A stretch of 64,000 nucleotides of DNA, from NCBI GenBank assembly GCA_004195045.1, contig SGBC01000004.1, forward strand, positions 62,001 to 126,000, written 5' to 3'. The notes below the pieces were generated by a model. The model worked only from the letters and a program-made list of their open reading frames with translations. It searched no databases and had not been told where the DNA came from. Numbering within the stretch: position 1 is the first letter of the stretch; every line of letters starts with the position of its first letter. Position numbers and translations under genes: made by a program. Source of the stretch: Candidatus Acididesulfobacter guangdongensis (lineage in GTDB: Bacteria > SZUA-79 > Acidulodesulfobacterales > Acidulodesulfobacteraceae). Below, piece after piece: positions 9,049-17,515 of the stretch.

Positions 9049-9954
9049 TTAATAACCTTCTTTGGCTAATTCATTAAAATATTTTTTGGCGTTATCAGAT
9101 ATATTAGACGGCAATTCCACCTGAATATTTACTATTTCATCTCCGTAAATTTTTCCTTTAATATCAGGAGCGCCTTTTTTAGGAATCCTGAACTTAGCGC
9201 CATTTTGCGTTCCGGGAGGCACAGTAAGCATTATCTTTCCGTCAATAGTCGGAACTTCAACCTTTGCTCCAAGAACGGCTTCTGTCAATTTTATTTTTTT
9301 AGTTACATAAATATCGTTGCCCTTTCTTTCAAAAACGTTATCGCTCATAACGCCGATTTCAATATATAAATCACCGTTTTTTCCCCCGTTTATTCCAGCA
9401 GAACCTTTGCCTTGGATTCTGATTTTTCCGCCGTTGGCTATACCGGCAGGTATTTTTACTTTTATTTTTTCGTTATTAAAATCAATTATTTTTTCGATTC
9501 CGCTTACGCTTTCTTGAACGGAAATATTAAGTTTAGCCTGAATATCCTGACCGGTTTGAGGACCTCTTTGTTTAGATGACCTATTGAATAGATCTGAGAA
9601 AATATCTTCAAAATTAAACTCTCCTCCTCCGGCATTAAAATTATAGTTTTGCTGCCCTCCGCCCATATTGCCGCTGTAATAATATTGATTTTGTCCTTGA
9701 GATGCAGACCCGCCGCCTCCATTTTTATAATTGAAGTAATTGCTGCCAAGGTCATCATATTCCTTCCGCTTTTTTTCATCTTTAAGGATATCGTATGCTT
9801 CTTGAAGTTCTTTAAATTTATTTTCAGCTGTTTTATCGTTGGGATTTACATCGGGATGATATTTTCTGGCTAATTTCCTATATGCCTTTTTTATATCATC
9901 CGCAGAAGCTTTTTTGTCTATGCCTAAAATTTTATAATAATCTTTTGTTTCCAT
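9049..9954 (-). CDS. cbpA: DnaJ-class co-chaperone (CbpA type)
   Basis: 301 residues. J domain at residues 4-70 with the HPD tripeptide at 33-35 that stimulates DnaK ATPase, then a Gly/Gln/Asn-rich linker (about 75-115), then two C-terminal substrate-binding beta-domains. The zinc-binding CxxCxGxG repeats of classical DnaJ are absent, so it is a type II/CbpA-like J protein. Its partner DnaK is not in the window. The downstream gene is a probable CbpM-like modulator. It is transcribed divergently from the RmlC-like gene at 10142. Confidence 0.9.
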   Translation of the reverse strand: METKDYYKILGIDKKASADDIKKAYRKLARKYHPDVNPNDKTAENKFKELQEAYDILKDEKKRKEYDDLGSNYFNYKNGGGGSASQGQNQYYYSGNMGGGQQNYNFNAGGGEFNFEDIFSDLFNRSSKQRGPQTGQDIQAKLNISVQESVSGIEKIIDFNNEKIKVKIPAGIANGGKIRIQGKGSAGINGGKNGDLYIEIGVMSDNVFERKGNDIYVTKKIKLTEAVLGAKVEVPTIDGKIMLTVPPGTQNGAKFRIPKKGAPDIKGKIYGDEIVNIQVELPSNISDNAKKYFNELAKEGY

Positions 9955-10141
9955 ATATTATATTTATACCAAAATTTTAAAATCTATTCAATATTTTATT
10001 TAAAAAATATAACTTTAATATTCTTTTTTTTAATCGTTTATATTATAATTTATTTTACAGATAATTAAATTGAATCTTTTCATATTATTTTTTTATACAA
10101 TTTAACAATATTACAAGAATTATAAAATATGGAGCGTAAAA

Positions 10142-10627
10142 TTGGAAAATTTAAATTTTAAAATTGGAAAAATTGACGGTATAGCCGTGTTGCCTGTTGC
10201 AAAAAATATAGATGAAAGAGGATGGCTTGCCGAACTTTACAGAACAGATGAACTTGATGAAAGTATATTTCCTAAGATGGCTTACGTTTCATTGACAAAT
10301 CAGGGGGTCAGAAGAGGTCCTCACGAACATAAAACGCAGACAGACTATTTTTGTTTTATCGGACCGTCAAATTTCAAAATAATTTTATGGGATAACAGGA
10401 AAAGTTCAAAAACATATATGAATAAAACCGTTTTATTTTTTGGAGAAGATAAACCGGCCTCCGTCATTGTTCCGCCTGGAGTAGTCCATGCTTACAAGAA
10501 TATAGGCATAACAGCCGGAATAGTCATTAACGCAGCTAATGTGCTGTATGCCGGATATAAAAAGCAGGAACCTGTCGATGAGATAAGATATGAGAATGAT
10601 GCTGAAACGATTTTTAAATTTGATTGA
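10142..10627 (+). CDS. RmlC-like dTDP-4-dehydrorhamnose 3,5-epimerase family protein
   Basis: 161 residues, cupin fold. ERGWLAELYR, RRGPHEHKTQTDYF and VIVPPGVVHAYKN correspond to the RmlC signatures; the His in GPHEH and the Tyr near the C-terminus are in the expected places. The family epimerises nucleotide-linked 4-keto sugars for surface polysaccharides. The start is TTG: GGAG lies 7 nt before it and no in-frame ATG fits. Neighbouring genes are for biotin, so the sugar substrate cannot be named. Confidence 0.75.
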   Translation: MENLNFKIGKIDGIAVLPVAKNIDERGWLAELYRTDELDESIFPKMAYVSLTNQGVRRGPHEHKTQTDYFCFIGPSNFKIILWDNRKSSKTYMNKTVLFFGEDKPASVIVPPGVVHAYKNIGITAGIVINAANVLYAGYKKQEPVDEIRYENDAETIFKFD

Positions 10628-10657
10628 TAAAAATATTTTTTAACATATGCCTAATAT

Positions 10658-11824
10658 ATGCTTATTAGAGAACTTATTTCAAATGAAATAGAAAACATTA
10701 AGCTGAAAGGTTTTTATAGACAGCTCAATGAAAATAAAAACAATAATGCGATTATTAACTTATCGTCCAATGATTATCTTGGATTGGCTTATAATGCGGA
10801 AATAAAAAGAGCTGCAAAACAAATAATTTCTGCATATCCTCTGTCTAGCGCGTCGTCTCCTTTAATGTACGGCTATTTTATGCCGCATATTGATTTGGAA
10901 AACAAATTATGCAGCTTCAAAGGAGGATATGAAAGATGTATTCTTTACCCGTCAGGCTATCAGGCAAATATGGGAGTAATCTCCGCTTTATCGGGAATAT
11001 CGCTCAGTAAAACCTTTATAGCGTTTGATGAATTATCCCATGCGTCAATTGTTGACGGCGTATTGTGTTCAAAAGCAAAATTCAGAAGATTTAGGCATAA
11101 TGATTCTGAGCATCTTGATAAAATATTAAAAAAATATAGTTCCTATGAAATAAAAATCGTTATAACAGAAGGCGTATTCAGTATGGATGGCGATATTGCC
11201 GATCTGCCGGATATTATAAATGTATCAAAAGATAATAACGCAATTACGATTCTTGACGATGCCCACGCTACCGGAACTATAGGGTCGCTTGGCGGAGGCA
11301 GCTGCAATTTTTACAGCGACAACGGCGTAAAACTGAAACCGGATGTTATGGTCGGTACGCTTGGTAAAGCTCTTGCTTCTGAGGGAGCTTTTGTTCTTTC
11401 TGATAATTTAATTATTGACTATTTAATAAATAAAAGCAGACCGTATATTTTTTCTACGGCAATATCTCCTGTTGCTGCAGGTATCGCGCTGCAGGCGTTA
11501 AATATTATTGAAAATAAACCTGAATTAGTTATTAAATTACAGATGATGTCTCAAAATATCAGGATTGTTTTAAAAAATAGCGGATTAAATATTCTGAATT
11601 CAAATACGCATATAATACCCATATTGATAGGCGATGAAATAAAGGCTGCAGAAATAGAAAAGACATTCATTAATAAAGGTATACTTCTAAAAGCGGTTAA
11701 ATATCCTACTGTTGCCAAAGGCAGCGCCAGGTTGCGTTTAAGTGTAAATGCTGGGCTTAGCGATGCCGATGTCAAATACGTTTTAGATAATCTAACAGGA
11801 TTGATTAAACAAATAGGTCATTAA
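10658..11824 (+). CDS. bioF: 8-amino-7-oxononanoate synthase
   Basis: 388 residues. PLP enzyme that condenses pimeloyl-ACP with alanine, the first step of the biotin ring pathway. LSSNDYLGLA starts the conserved core, FDELSHASIVDG and LDDAHATGTIG line the cofactor site, and the PLP-binding lysine lies in GTLGKALASEGAF. The alpha-oxoamine synthase family includes Kbl and HemA, but the neighbouring bioC makes BioF the best reading. It precedes bioC by 52 bp on the same strand. Confidence 0.88.
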   Translation: MLIRELISNEIENIKLKGFYRQLNENKNNNAIINLSSNDYLGLAYNAEIKRAAKQIISAYPLSSASSPLMYGYFMPHIDLENKLCSFKGGYERCILYPSGYQANMGVISALSGISLSKTFIAFDELSHASIVDGVLCSKAKFRRFRHNDSEHLDKILKKYSSYEIKIVITEGVFSMDGDIADLPDIINVSKDNNAITILDDAHATGTIGSLGGGSCNFYSDNGVKLKPDVMVGTLGKALASEGAFVLSDNLIIDYLINKSRPYIFSTAISPVAAGIALQALNIIENKPELVIKLQMMSQNIRIVLKNSGLNILNSNTHIIPILIGDEIKAAEIEKTFINKGILLKAVKYPTVAKGSARLRLSVNAGLSDADVKYVLDNLTGLIKQIGH

Positions 11825-11876
11825 ATTTTGTTAAATATTAGTTAATTAATGTGGCAGCTGCTGCATATATGCATAT

Positions 11877-12911
11877 ATGATAAATAAAAATAAAATCAAT
11901 AAAATAGATAAAAACAAAGTTAAAAAAAATTTTTCAAATTCTCATCAATATGATAATGCAATATCGTATCATAGCATCACCCTTGAAATGATTGCGGACG
12001 ACATATTATCTTTTTTTATATCGCGGCATAGTGCAGTATTTATTAATAATGACGGCTGGTTAAATAGATTAAACATTCTTGATGCAGGCTGCGGAACGTG
12101 CAACGGACTTTTGCATATTAAAAACAAAATAAATAATAACAATATAAAGAATTTTGATTTTATCTATCTGGGGGTTGACATAGCATTAGGAGCATTAAAA
12201 AGAGGGCAGTCAAAAGTTAAAGCCGATGAAACTGGCGGTGCTTATTTGTGTTGCGCTGATTGTGAAGAAATGCCGGTAAAGAATAAAATAATGAATGTTG
12301 TTTTTTCTAATATGGTTTTGCACTGGCTAAATAAACCTTTACATTTTATTAAATCAGTTAAAAACAGTTTAAACTTAGATAGTGAAAATTTATTTATCTG
12401 CTCATTTCTTTCCGAAGGTACGTTAAAAGAACTTAATCTGTGCTATGATAAATATAAATATTCGGGCGGCAATACTGCGAAAAATGTTGCCCTCCATAAA
12501 TTCCCCGATGCCTGTTATATTAAAGAGCTATTAATTTCCGAAGGTTTTGTCGTAGAAGAATTTAAAATTGTAGAACATAAAGAATATGCGAAAACAGCTT
12601 TTGAATTATTTAAGAGGATAAATCTTATAGGAGCTAAAAATTCTACAAATAATTTTATTATAAAAGATGATTTAAATAAAACTAAACCTGAAATAAAAAA
12701 CACAGAATTATGTAAAAATAACGCAAGCGTAAATAATCAGCCTGCATCTATTGGCGATCATGCCGATAATATTAGAAGCGAGCCTATTTTTTCACGATAT
12801 TCAATCCTTAAAAAAGTTCTGAAAGATTATGAAAATACATACACTGCAGATGGGGATAATGTTTACGCCTCTTATTATTTAACTTATATAAGAGCAAAAC
12901 TTGCAGATTAA
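11877..12911 (+). CDS. bioC: Malonyl-ACP O-methyltransferase BioC
   Basis: 344 residues, longer than typical BioC (about 250-280). The N-terminal VKKNFSNSHQYDNAISYHSI is the BioC-type lead-in, ILDAGCGTCNG the SAM-binding motif I, and VVFSNMVLHWLNKP the post-motif region. It methylates malonyl-ACP to prime pimelate synthesis. A Lys/Asn-rich insert of roughly 55 residues before the C-terminus (about 250-310) explains the extra length. It follows bioF, and the terminator at 13031 probably ends the transcript. Confidence 0.85.
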   Translation: MINKNKINKIDKNKVKKNFSNSHQYDNAISYHSITLEMIADDILSFFISRHSAVFINNDGWLNRLNILDAGCGTCNGLLHIKNKINNNNIKNFDFIYLGVDIALGALKRGQSKVKADETGGAYLCCADCEEMPVKNKIMNVVFSNMVLHWLNKPLHFIKSVKNSLNLDSENLFICSFLSEGTLKELNLCYDKYKYSGGNTAKNVALHKFPDACYIKELLISEGFVVEEFKIVEHKEYAKTAFELFKRINLIGAKNSTNNFIIKDDLNKTKPEIKNTELCKNNASVNNQPASIGDHADNIRSEPIFSRYSILKKVLKDYENTYTADGDNVYASYYLTYIRAKLAD

Positions 12912-13030
12912 ACTTTTATTGTAAAAACTTTTATTATAATAGACGTTAAATAAAACCTGCTAATTACGATAATTTGACCTGAAGGTTTGGGATTAAACTT
13001 TTATTGCATTTTATTGGAATAGATGTTAAA

Positions 13031-13085
13031 AAAATCCCCGATAGCTTACATGCGTTATAACTGCATATAAGTTATCGGGGATTTT
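13031..13085. terminator. Bidirectional rho-independent terminator
   Basis: An 18-bp stem (AAAATCCCCGATAGCTTA with TAAGTTATCGGGGATTTT, one G-U pair) encloses a 19-nt loop between convergent bioC and pal. A-run and T-rich flanks allow use on both strands. Confidence 0.85.
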
Positions 13086-13120
13086 ATTATTATTTACTTC
13101 TTTTTTTATTTTAAAATAAT

Positions 13121-13681
13121 TTATTTTGAAGCAGGTACGAAATGGTCTCTTCTGTTTATAGCATAACAAACTCTCGTATGAGCTCTGCATATTGGTTTTT
13201 CTTTACCAAAGCTAATTGTTTTAAGTCTGTTTGCGCTTATGCCAAGGTCTTCTAAATAAGCCTTAGCAGCATTTGCTCTTCTCCAACCGAGCGCTAAGTT
13301 ATAACTCTCTGAACCTCTTCTATCGCAGTTGCCCTGAATCTGAATGGCAGTATCGCGATGATATTTTAAATATATCGCATCTTTTTTCAAAATCATTTTG
13401 TCTAACGGAGTAAGAATGGATTTGTTAAACGCAAAATGAATGTTATTGCCGTTAGAGGCAATATTGTAAGATGCAAGCCATGGATACTTTCTTAAATAAG
13501 AGTTGACTTTTTGAGAAACGACAGGTTGTGTCGGCTGCTGAATAGCTACTGCCGGTTTCTTTGCAGGCGGCAAGGCGCTTGAAGATGTTTTAGTCACTTT
13601 TGGAGCGCAGCCGGAAAGAACGGCAGATACTCCGAATACTAGTCCAAGAATAGACAAGCCTATCTTTGTTTTTTTGTTCAT
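13121..13681 (-). CDS. pal: Peptidoglycan-associated lipoprotein, OmpA family
   Basis: 186 residues. Lipoprotein signal peptide with lipobox LSGC, acylated Cys25. After a Pro/Gln-rich spacer, the OmpA-like domain carries IQIQGNCDRRGSESYNLALG and RANAAKAYLEDLGI, the residues that grip diaminopimelate in peptidoglycan. It ties the outer membrane to the wall and works with Tol proteins, which are not in this window. It is a single gene here with an AGAG-type ribosome site before the ATG. Confidence 0.92.
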   Translation of the reverse strand: MNKKTKIGLSILGLVFGVSAVLSGCAPKVTKTSSSALPPAKKPAVAIQQPTQPVVSQKVNSYLRKYPWLASYNIASNGNNIHFAFNKSILTPLDKMILKKDAIYLKYHRDTAIQIQGNCDRRGSESYNLALGWRRANAAKAYLEDLGISANRLKTISFGKEKPICRAHTRVCYAINRRDHFVPASK

Positions 13682-13848
13682 GTTACTCTCTCCTTAAAAA
13701 ATAAAATTAAATAAATTTTGTTTAAATAAAAAAATATAAAATCATCTTTTTTCATTATACAATTTATATATATATCATTATTTAAAAAAAAATCAATATA
13801 TTTTTTATAGACGGTTGAATTATTTTTTTTATGAGATAAACTTTAATT

Positions 13849-14898
13849 ATGGATAGTTATGCCGATAATAAAAAAAATGAATTTTATATTCAGTGGCATT
13901 TTATGGACAGCTGTAATCTAAGATGTATTCATTGCTATCAGAATGATTATCTATTTAAAGAGCCCGACTTAAATAACTTAAATATTATTTTTCGCAAACT
14001 TGATGATGCTTTGGCAAAATGGAAAATGAACGGTTTTGTTTCATTGACGGGAGGAGAACCGTTCCTGAGTCCTTCATCTTTATTTTATGTGGCTGAATTA
14101 ATAGAAAATTCGCCAAATTTTCAAAATGTTGCCATATTATCAAACGGTACGTTAATAGGCGAAAATATTATTAAAGAAATTAAAAGGTTTAAAAAAATTA
14201 CGGAGATTCAAATATCTATAGACGGACCTAATGCTCAAATACATGAATCCATAAGAGGAAAGGGTACGTTTTTGAAAACGGTTGAAACTGTTAAAAAATT
14301 AGTCGGTGCAGGATTAAAAACTTCTATCATGTTTACGGTGCATAAAAAAAATATGGATTATGCCGAGGATATGCTGTATTTAGCTAAAGAGCTTAAAGTA
14401 AATGCCTTAACTGTTGAAAGAATGACAACAATGAATGAAGAAGAAAAAAAAGAATTTTTTATAAATCCTTATGATTTAGAAAGAATTTATAAAAACATAT
14501 ATGAAAAATCTAAAGTAATATTTGCAGAATCTGCGACAAGACTTATAACTTCCAGACCGTTATGGAATCTGGTAGATGAAAATGCAGGCGGATTTTGCCC
14601 GGTAGGGCTTTCTTCGGTCTGCATTCTGCATGACGGTACCGTGCTTCCCTGCAGAAGGCTATATTTGCCGCTGGGAAATATTATTGAAGAAGGTCTCTTT
14701 AAAATATGGTATGGTTCAAAAATTTTATGGGATATGAGAAATAAGAAAAATATTTCGGATAATAGCGGCGCTCATACGCAATCTGCATGTTCGGATATTA
14801 ATTGTTCCCATTTTAAAAGATGCGGAGGATGCAAGGCGATAAGCTATTATTATCATGGAAATATACACGAAAAAGATCCTCAATGCTGGCTCAGCTGA
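13849..14898 (+). CDS. Radical SAM/SPASM peptide-modifying enzyme
   Basis: 349 residues. The radical SAM cluster ligands are Cys22, Cys26 and Cys29 in SCNLRCIHC, and GGEP follows at about residue 67. The C-terminal SPASM region has Cys250, 258, 268, 314, 319, 325, 328 and 346, enough for two auxiliary [4Fe-4S] clusters. Such enzymes make thioether, C-C or other crosslinks in ribosomal peptides. The next genes encode a PqqD-like peptide-binding protein and a tiny Cys-containing peptide, supporting a RiPP maturase. No precise subfamily could be assigned. No strong Shine-Dalgarno precedes the ATG. Confidence 0.85.
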   Translation: MDSYADNKKNEFYIQWHFMDSCNLRCIHCYQNDYLFKEPDLNNLNIIFRKLDDALAKWKMNGFVSLTGGEPFLSPSSLFYVAELIENSPNFQNVAILSNGTLIGENIIKEIKRFKKITEIQISIDGPNAQIHESIRGKGTFLKTVETVKKLVGAGLKTSIMFTVHKKNMDYAEDMLYLAKELKVNALTVERMTTMNEEEKKEFFINPYDLERIYKNIYEKSKVIFAESATRLITSRPLWNLVDENAGGFCPVGLSSVCILHDGTVLPCRRLYLPLGNIIEEGLFKIWYGSKILWDMRNKKNISDNSGAHTQSACSDINCSHFKRCGGCKAISYYYHGNIHEKDPQCWLS

Positions 14899-15011
14899 TT
14901 TTATAAAACAATACAGTTAATGAGTACATTAATGCCGGTTTAACTGATTTTATAAAAAAATACGGTTATACGGTTAGTCGGTACAATTAATTAAGGGATG
15001 GTTCGCTGATT

Positions 15012-15290
15012 ATGAATGTTAAATATAAACTTTTACCTCAATATATTCTGCATAATGACGGAACGGACAAGTATATGCTATTTGATACGCAGACAGGCGG
15101 CATATACAAATTAAATGCCGTATCATTTAATATTTTGTCCCTTTGCAGCGGTGAATACACAAGCGATGAAATAAAAGATGAGATCTTAAAAATGTTTGAT
15201 GTTGACTTAGATGTTTTAACTGAAGATTTTAATGATATTATTACAAAATTTCTAAATGAAAATATAATTTCTTGCCCAACTTCACCATGA
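15012..15290 (+). CDS. PqqD-like (RRE) peptide chaperone
   Basis: 92 residues. YMLFDTQTGGIYKLNAVSFNIL followed by LCSGEYTSDEIKDEIL is the PqqD fold pattern: three beta-strands and a helical bundle that bind precursor leader peptides and present them to the radical SAM enzyme. It lies 113 bp downstream of the SPASM enzyme and 229 bp upstream of the precursor gene. The tail reads CPTSP before a TGA stop. The bases coding for this tail form one arm of a perfect inverted repeat (see 15274-15425). Confidence 0.8.
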   Translation: MNVKYKLLPQYILHNDGTDKYMLFDTQTGGIYKLNAVSFNILSLCSGEYTSDEIKDEILKMFDVDLDVLTEDFNDIITKFLNENIISCPTSP

Positions 15291-15425
15291 TTATCAGCAG
15301 CATATTGTACTATAATTTATGGGGCAATAAAAATGCCTGTGAAGACTACAAAATAAAAAATAAAATGTAATAATATTAATGTGTTGTAATATAATTTTAG
15401 AATAACAAAAGTGGTGAAGTTGGGC
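15274..15425. repeat. 14-bp perfect inverted repeat flanking the pqqD-precursor spacer
   Basis: GCCCAACTTCACCA at 15274-15287 is matched by TGGTGAAGTTGGGC at 15412-15425. The intervening 124 bp are AT-rich. The arms could form a large hairpin in the transcript or be the ends of a small inserted element. Confidence 0.85.
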
Positions 15426-15469
15426 TAAAACTCCTAAAAAAATGTTTTTTTGGGATTAATGAATTTTTT

Positions 15470-15475
15470 TATAAT
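15470..15475 (+). promoter_or_regulatory. Possible -10 element for the precursor gene
   Basis: A perfect TATAAT stands 44 bp before the precursor ATG, but the -35 position (TTTTTG, about 15447) is poor. A T/A hairpin at 15432-15455 lies just before it and could attenuate read-through from pqqD. Confidence 0.35.
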
Positions 15476-15519
15476 TTTTCTTAAAATAACGTCAGTTAAA
15501 ATTAAGGAGGTGAAAAAAC

Positions 15520-15639
15520 ATGAAAACCAATTACGAAAAGCCGATTTTGGAAAATCTGGATGCCGAAGAATTTTATTCAACTTTGATGGAAAACTATGGA
15601 ATTAACGATTCGTGCTATTCTTGAAAATCCTGCAAGTGA
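15520..15639 (+). CDS. Candidate selenocysteine-containing RiPP precursor peptide
   Basis: A perfect AAGGAGG at 15504-15510 lies 9 nt before the ATG. The frame runs 34 codons to UGA at 15622-15624, and if that UGA is selenocysteine, 39 residues to UGA at 15637-15639. The leader carries YEKPILENL (residues 5-13), similar to the YxxPxL box that RRE proteins bind, and an acidic middle. The end reads NDSCYS, or NDSCYSUKSCK with Sec: Cys32-x2-Sec35-x2-Cys38. A perfect hairpin at 15641-15657 follows at SECIS-like spacing. The radical SAM and PqqD-like genes lie upstream and a terminator downstream. That this is a precursor is well supported; Sec decoding is inference. Confidence 0.7.
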
Positions 15640-15657
15640 AATGTGCAGTTGGCACAT
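15622..15657 (+). promoter_or_regulatory. UGA codon with SECIS-like hairpin
   Basis: UGA at 15622-15624 is followed by a perfect stem ATGTGC (15641-15646) / GCACAT (15652-15657) with loop AGTTG. The loop begins 22 nt after the UGA and has G as its second base, fitting the bacterial SECIS rule (apical loop 16-37 nt downstream, G among its first two bases). A competing CTGCA/TGCAG stem (15630-15648) is possible. Confidence 0.5.
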
Positions 15658-15663
15658 AAGAAT

Positions 15664-15728
15664 TAAGCGCCTTATTCTTGAAATATTAAAAAAATATAAA
15701 AAGAAAAAGGCGCTTATTTTATTTATTT
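15664..15728 (+). terminator. Rho-independent terminator of the precursor gene
   Basis: TAAGCGCCTTATTCTT (15664-15679) pairs with AAGAAAAAGGCGCTTA (15701-15716), 15 of 16 positions, followed by a T-rich run. Confidence 0.85.
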
Positions 15729-15835
15729 TTTTTAATTTTCATTGATTATACTGTATTGATTTGAAATATTGCGTAATTATTGCAGCAATAGTTTAGTTGA
15801 AGTTTTATGCATATTAAAATATAAAATACTTATAT

Positions 15836-15885
15836 TATCTTATCTTATCTTATCTTATCTTATCTTATCTTATCTTATCTTATCT
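15836..15885. repeat. Pentanucleotide tandem repeat (TATCT)10
   Basis: Ten uninterrupted copies of TATCT end one base before the gatD stop codon (gene on the minus strand). A simple repeat of this kind is prone to slippage. Confidence 0.97.
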
Positions 15886-15886
15886 T

Positions 15887-16669
15887 TTATATTGTTTTGC
15901 CGATTATTTTTTGTAAATCTTTTATATCTTTTCTTGCATTAATTTCAAAATTATTATCAATATTGATATTATTTTTTGCAGTTATATCATCAAGCCCGAT
16001 TTTATATTTATTTTTAACGGCTGTGTCTATAAGCATATCGCAAAAAATAAAATTTTTCGGCAAAATACTTCCATGCATATATGTACCGTAGAAATTATTT
16101 GCGACAGCCCCCTCGCTTTTATCTGCGCCGTTGTTGCCGTATCCAGCCAACACTTTTCCGAAACTCTGCTGCGATTCAGATAAGTACGTTCTCCCCCCGT
16201 GATTTTCAAATCCTACAATTATAATATCGCCGAAAATAGAGGCTATATTTCCTGTTAATCGGGGTTTTTCCGGTTCAGCTATTGTATGTCCGCTAAAAAT
16301 AGAAATGCCTTCTATTATTTTATTATCTGCAGCTTTGTAGTAATTTAGCAGAAGCTGATAGCCACCGCAAATTGAAAGCATTATTTTGCCTGCATCTTTA
16401 GCATCTTTAAGCTCATTTTTCTTGTTAATTGTTAAATCTTTATAAATCAAAGCCTGTTCGGAATCCTGCCCTCCGCCGATAAACATAATGTCCGTTTTGT
16501 TTATGTCTATTTTTTCGCCTATAGTAGACGATTTAATGTCAACGTTTATTCCATAAAGTGAGGCTCTGTACTTAAAATATAGAATATTTCCTCTATCCCC
16601 GTATATATTCATAATCTCAGGATAAAGGTCAACGGCTTTCAATTTTAGCTTCAGCGAATTATTATTCAT
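15887..16669 (-). CDS. gatD: Lipid II isoglutaminyl synthase glutaminase subunit GatD-like
   Basis: 260 residues, CobB/CobQ-type class I glutamine amidotransferase. LYPEIMNIYGDRGNILYF and FIGGGQDSEQ are GatD-type N-terminal signatures; the nucleophile is Cys101 in SICGGYQLL and the catalytic His is near 199 in GTYMHGS. GatD releases ammonia from glutamine, which MurT uses to amidate D-Glu in lipid II. A MurT homologue lies at 22051-23622 on the opposite strand; the two normally form one operon in Gram-positive bacteria. A cobyric acid synthase-like role is less likely because the protein lacks the synthetase domain. Confidence 0.82.
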   Translation of the reverse strand: MNNNSLKLKLKAVDLYPEIMNIYGDRGNILYFKYRASLYGINVDIKSSTIGEKIDINKTDIMFIGGGQDSEQALIYKDLTINKKNELKDAKDAGKIMLSICGGYQLLLNYYKAADNKIIEGISIFSGHTIAEPEKPRLTGNIASIFGDIIIVGFENHGGRTYLSESQQSFGKVLAGYGNNGADKSEGAVANNFYGTYMHGSILPKNFIFCDMLIDTAVKNKYKIGLDDITAKNNINIDNNFEINARKDIKDLQKIIGKTI

Positions 16670-17098
16670 TTTTGTGTAGATAGAATTTAGTGAAATTAGA
16701 TAAAAAGCAAAGCCTGAATTTAGTTTAATTCATCATTAAATAATTGCCCGTTATTTTTTGATATTGTTTTATTAGTTTGTTTATCTGTTTAATAAGTTAT
16801 GACATTGTGATAAAATTGTACCGACTGTTGCGCTATAATTAATTTTATTTTATTAATAAACTAAGATTGCGTCTATTGTAACATAATTTAATGCTTTAAA
16901 TTAAAATTGCATTGATTATACCATAATTCGATGCTTTAGCTTAAATAGATTAAATTGTTTATTGCATAATATAACTTAAATATACATTATAAGTTATAAA
17001 TATAAAAAATATAAATAAAATATAAATATCGCACCTGCTTTCAGATATAACTTAAATAAAATAATAAAATAAAAATAATTAAAAAAGGAAAAATTATT
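16670..17098. other. Non-coding gap with a degenerate 40-bp tandem duplication
   Basis: No gene seen between divergent gatD and the glyoxalase-fold gene. Bases 16866-16905 and 16906-16945 are two adjacent 40-bp copies, about 80% alike (shared ATTGC start, CATAATT and ATGCTTTA blocks). The rest is simple AT-rich sequence. Confidence 0.6.
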
Positions 17099-17515
17099 AT
17101 GAAGCTGATACACACCGCTATAAAAACCGTAAATTTAGACAAATCTTTAGCCTTCTATACCGATATATTAAATATGCATATTAAAGAAAAAAAATATATT
17201 GAAGCGCATAAAGTAACGCTGGTTTTTTTACAAGATGATGCATCAAATTTTGAAATAGAACTTATTTTTGAAGCAGATGCTGAAAATGAAAAAACAGAAA
17301 ATGTAAATTATGGGCACACAAATGGCGCCGATTGCAGTTTTGCCCATTTTGCTTTTATGACAGATAATATAGACAGAGATTTTATCGCCATGAAAGAAAA
17401 AGGAGCCGTATTTATGCGCGAACCATTTTATTCGCTTGATAAAAGTATGAAATTAGCATTTATTAAAGATCCTGACGATAATACGATAGAATTGATACAA
17501 TATTTTAAATTATAA
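17099..17515 (+). CDS. Glyoxalase-fold (VOC superfamily) protein, lactoylglutathione lyase-like
   Basis: 138 residues with two beta-alpha-beta-beta-beta modules. HTAIKTVNLDKSLAFYTDIL supplies the first metal His; ELIFEAD, SFAHFAFMTDNID and DDNTIELIQ supply the Glu-His-Glu positions in GloA order. Family members convert the hemithioacetal of methylglyoxal to lactoylglutathione or act on related substrates. GAAAAATTATT precedes the ATG. A single gene here, so the exact substrate is uncertain. Confidence 0.75.
   Translation: MKLIHTAIKTVNLDKSLAFYTDILNMHIKEKKYIEAHKVTLVFLQDDASNFEIELIFEADAENEKTENVNYGHTNGADCSFAHFAFMTDNIDRDFIAMKEKGAVFMREPFYSLDKSMKLAFIKDPDDNTIELIQYFKL

Noticed and set aside
15288-15350. 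UGA at the end of the pqqD-like gene as a selenocysteine codon
   Set aside because: No suitable hairpin follows, and the protein already has the full PqqD length.
15637-15666. Second UGA of the precursor also read as Sec, extending the peptide to the TAA at 15664-15666
   Set aside because: The hairpin loop starts only 7 nt after this UGA and the UGA is almost inside the stem, too close for a bacterial SECIS; it is more likely the true stop.
15836-15885. CRISPR-like repeat
   Set aside because: It is an uninterrupted 5-bp simple repeat with no spacers. No CRISPR array was seen in the window.
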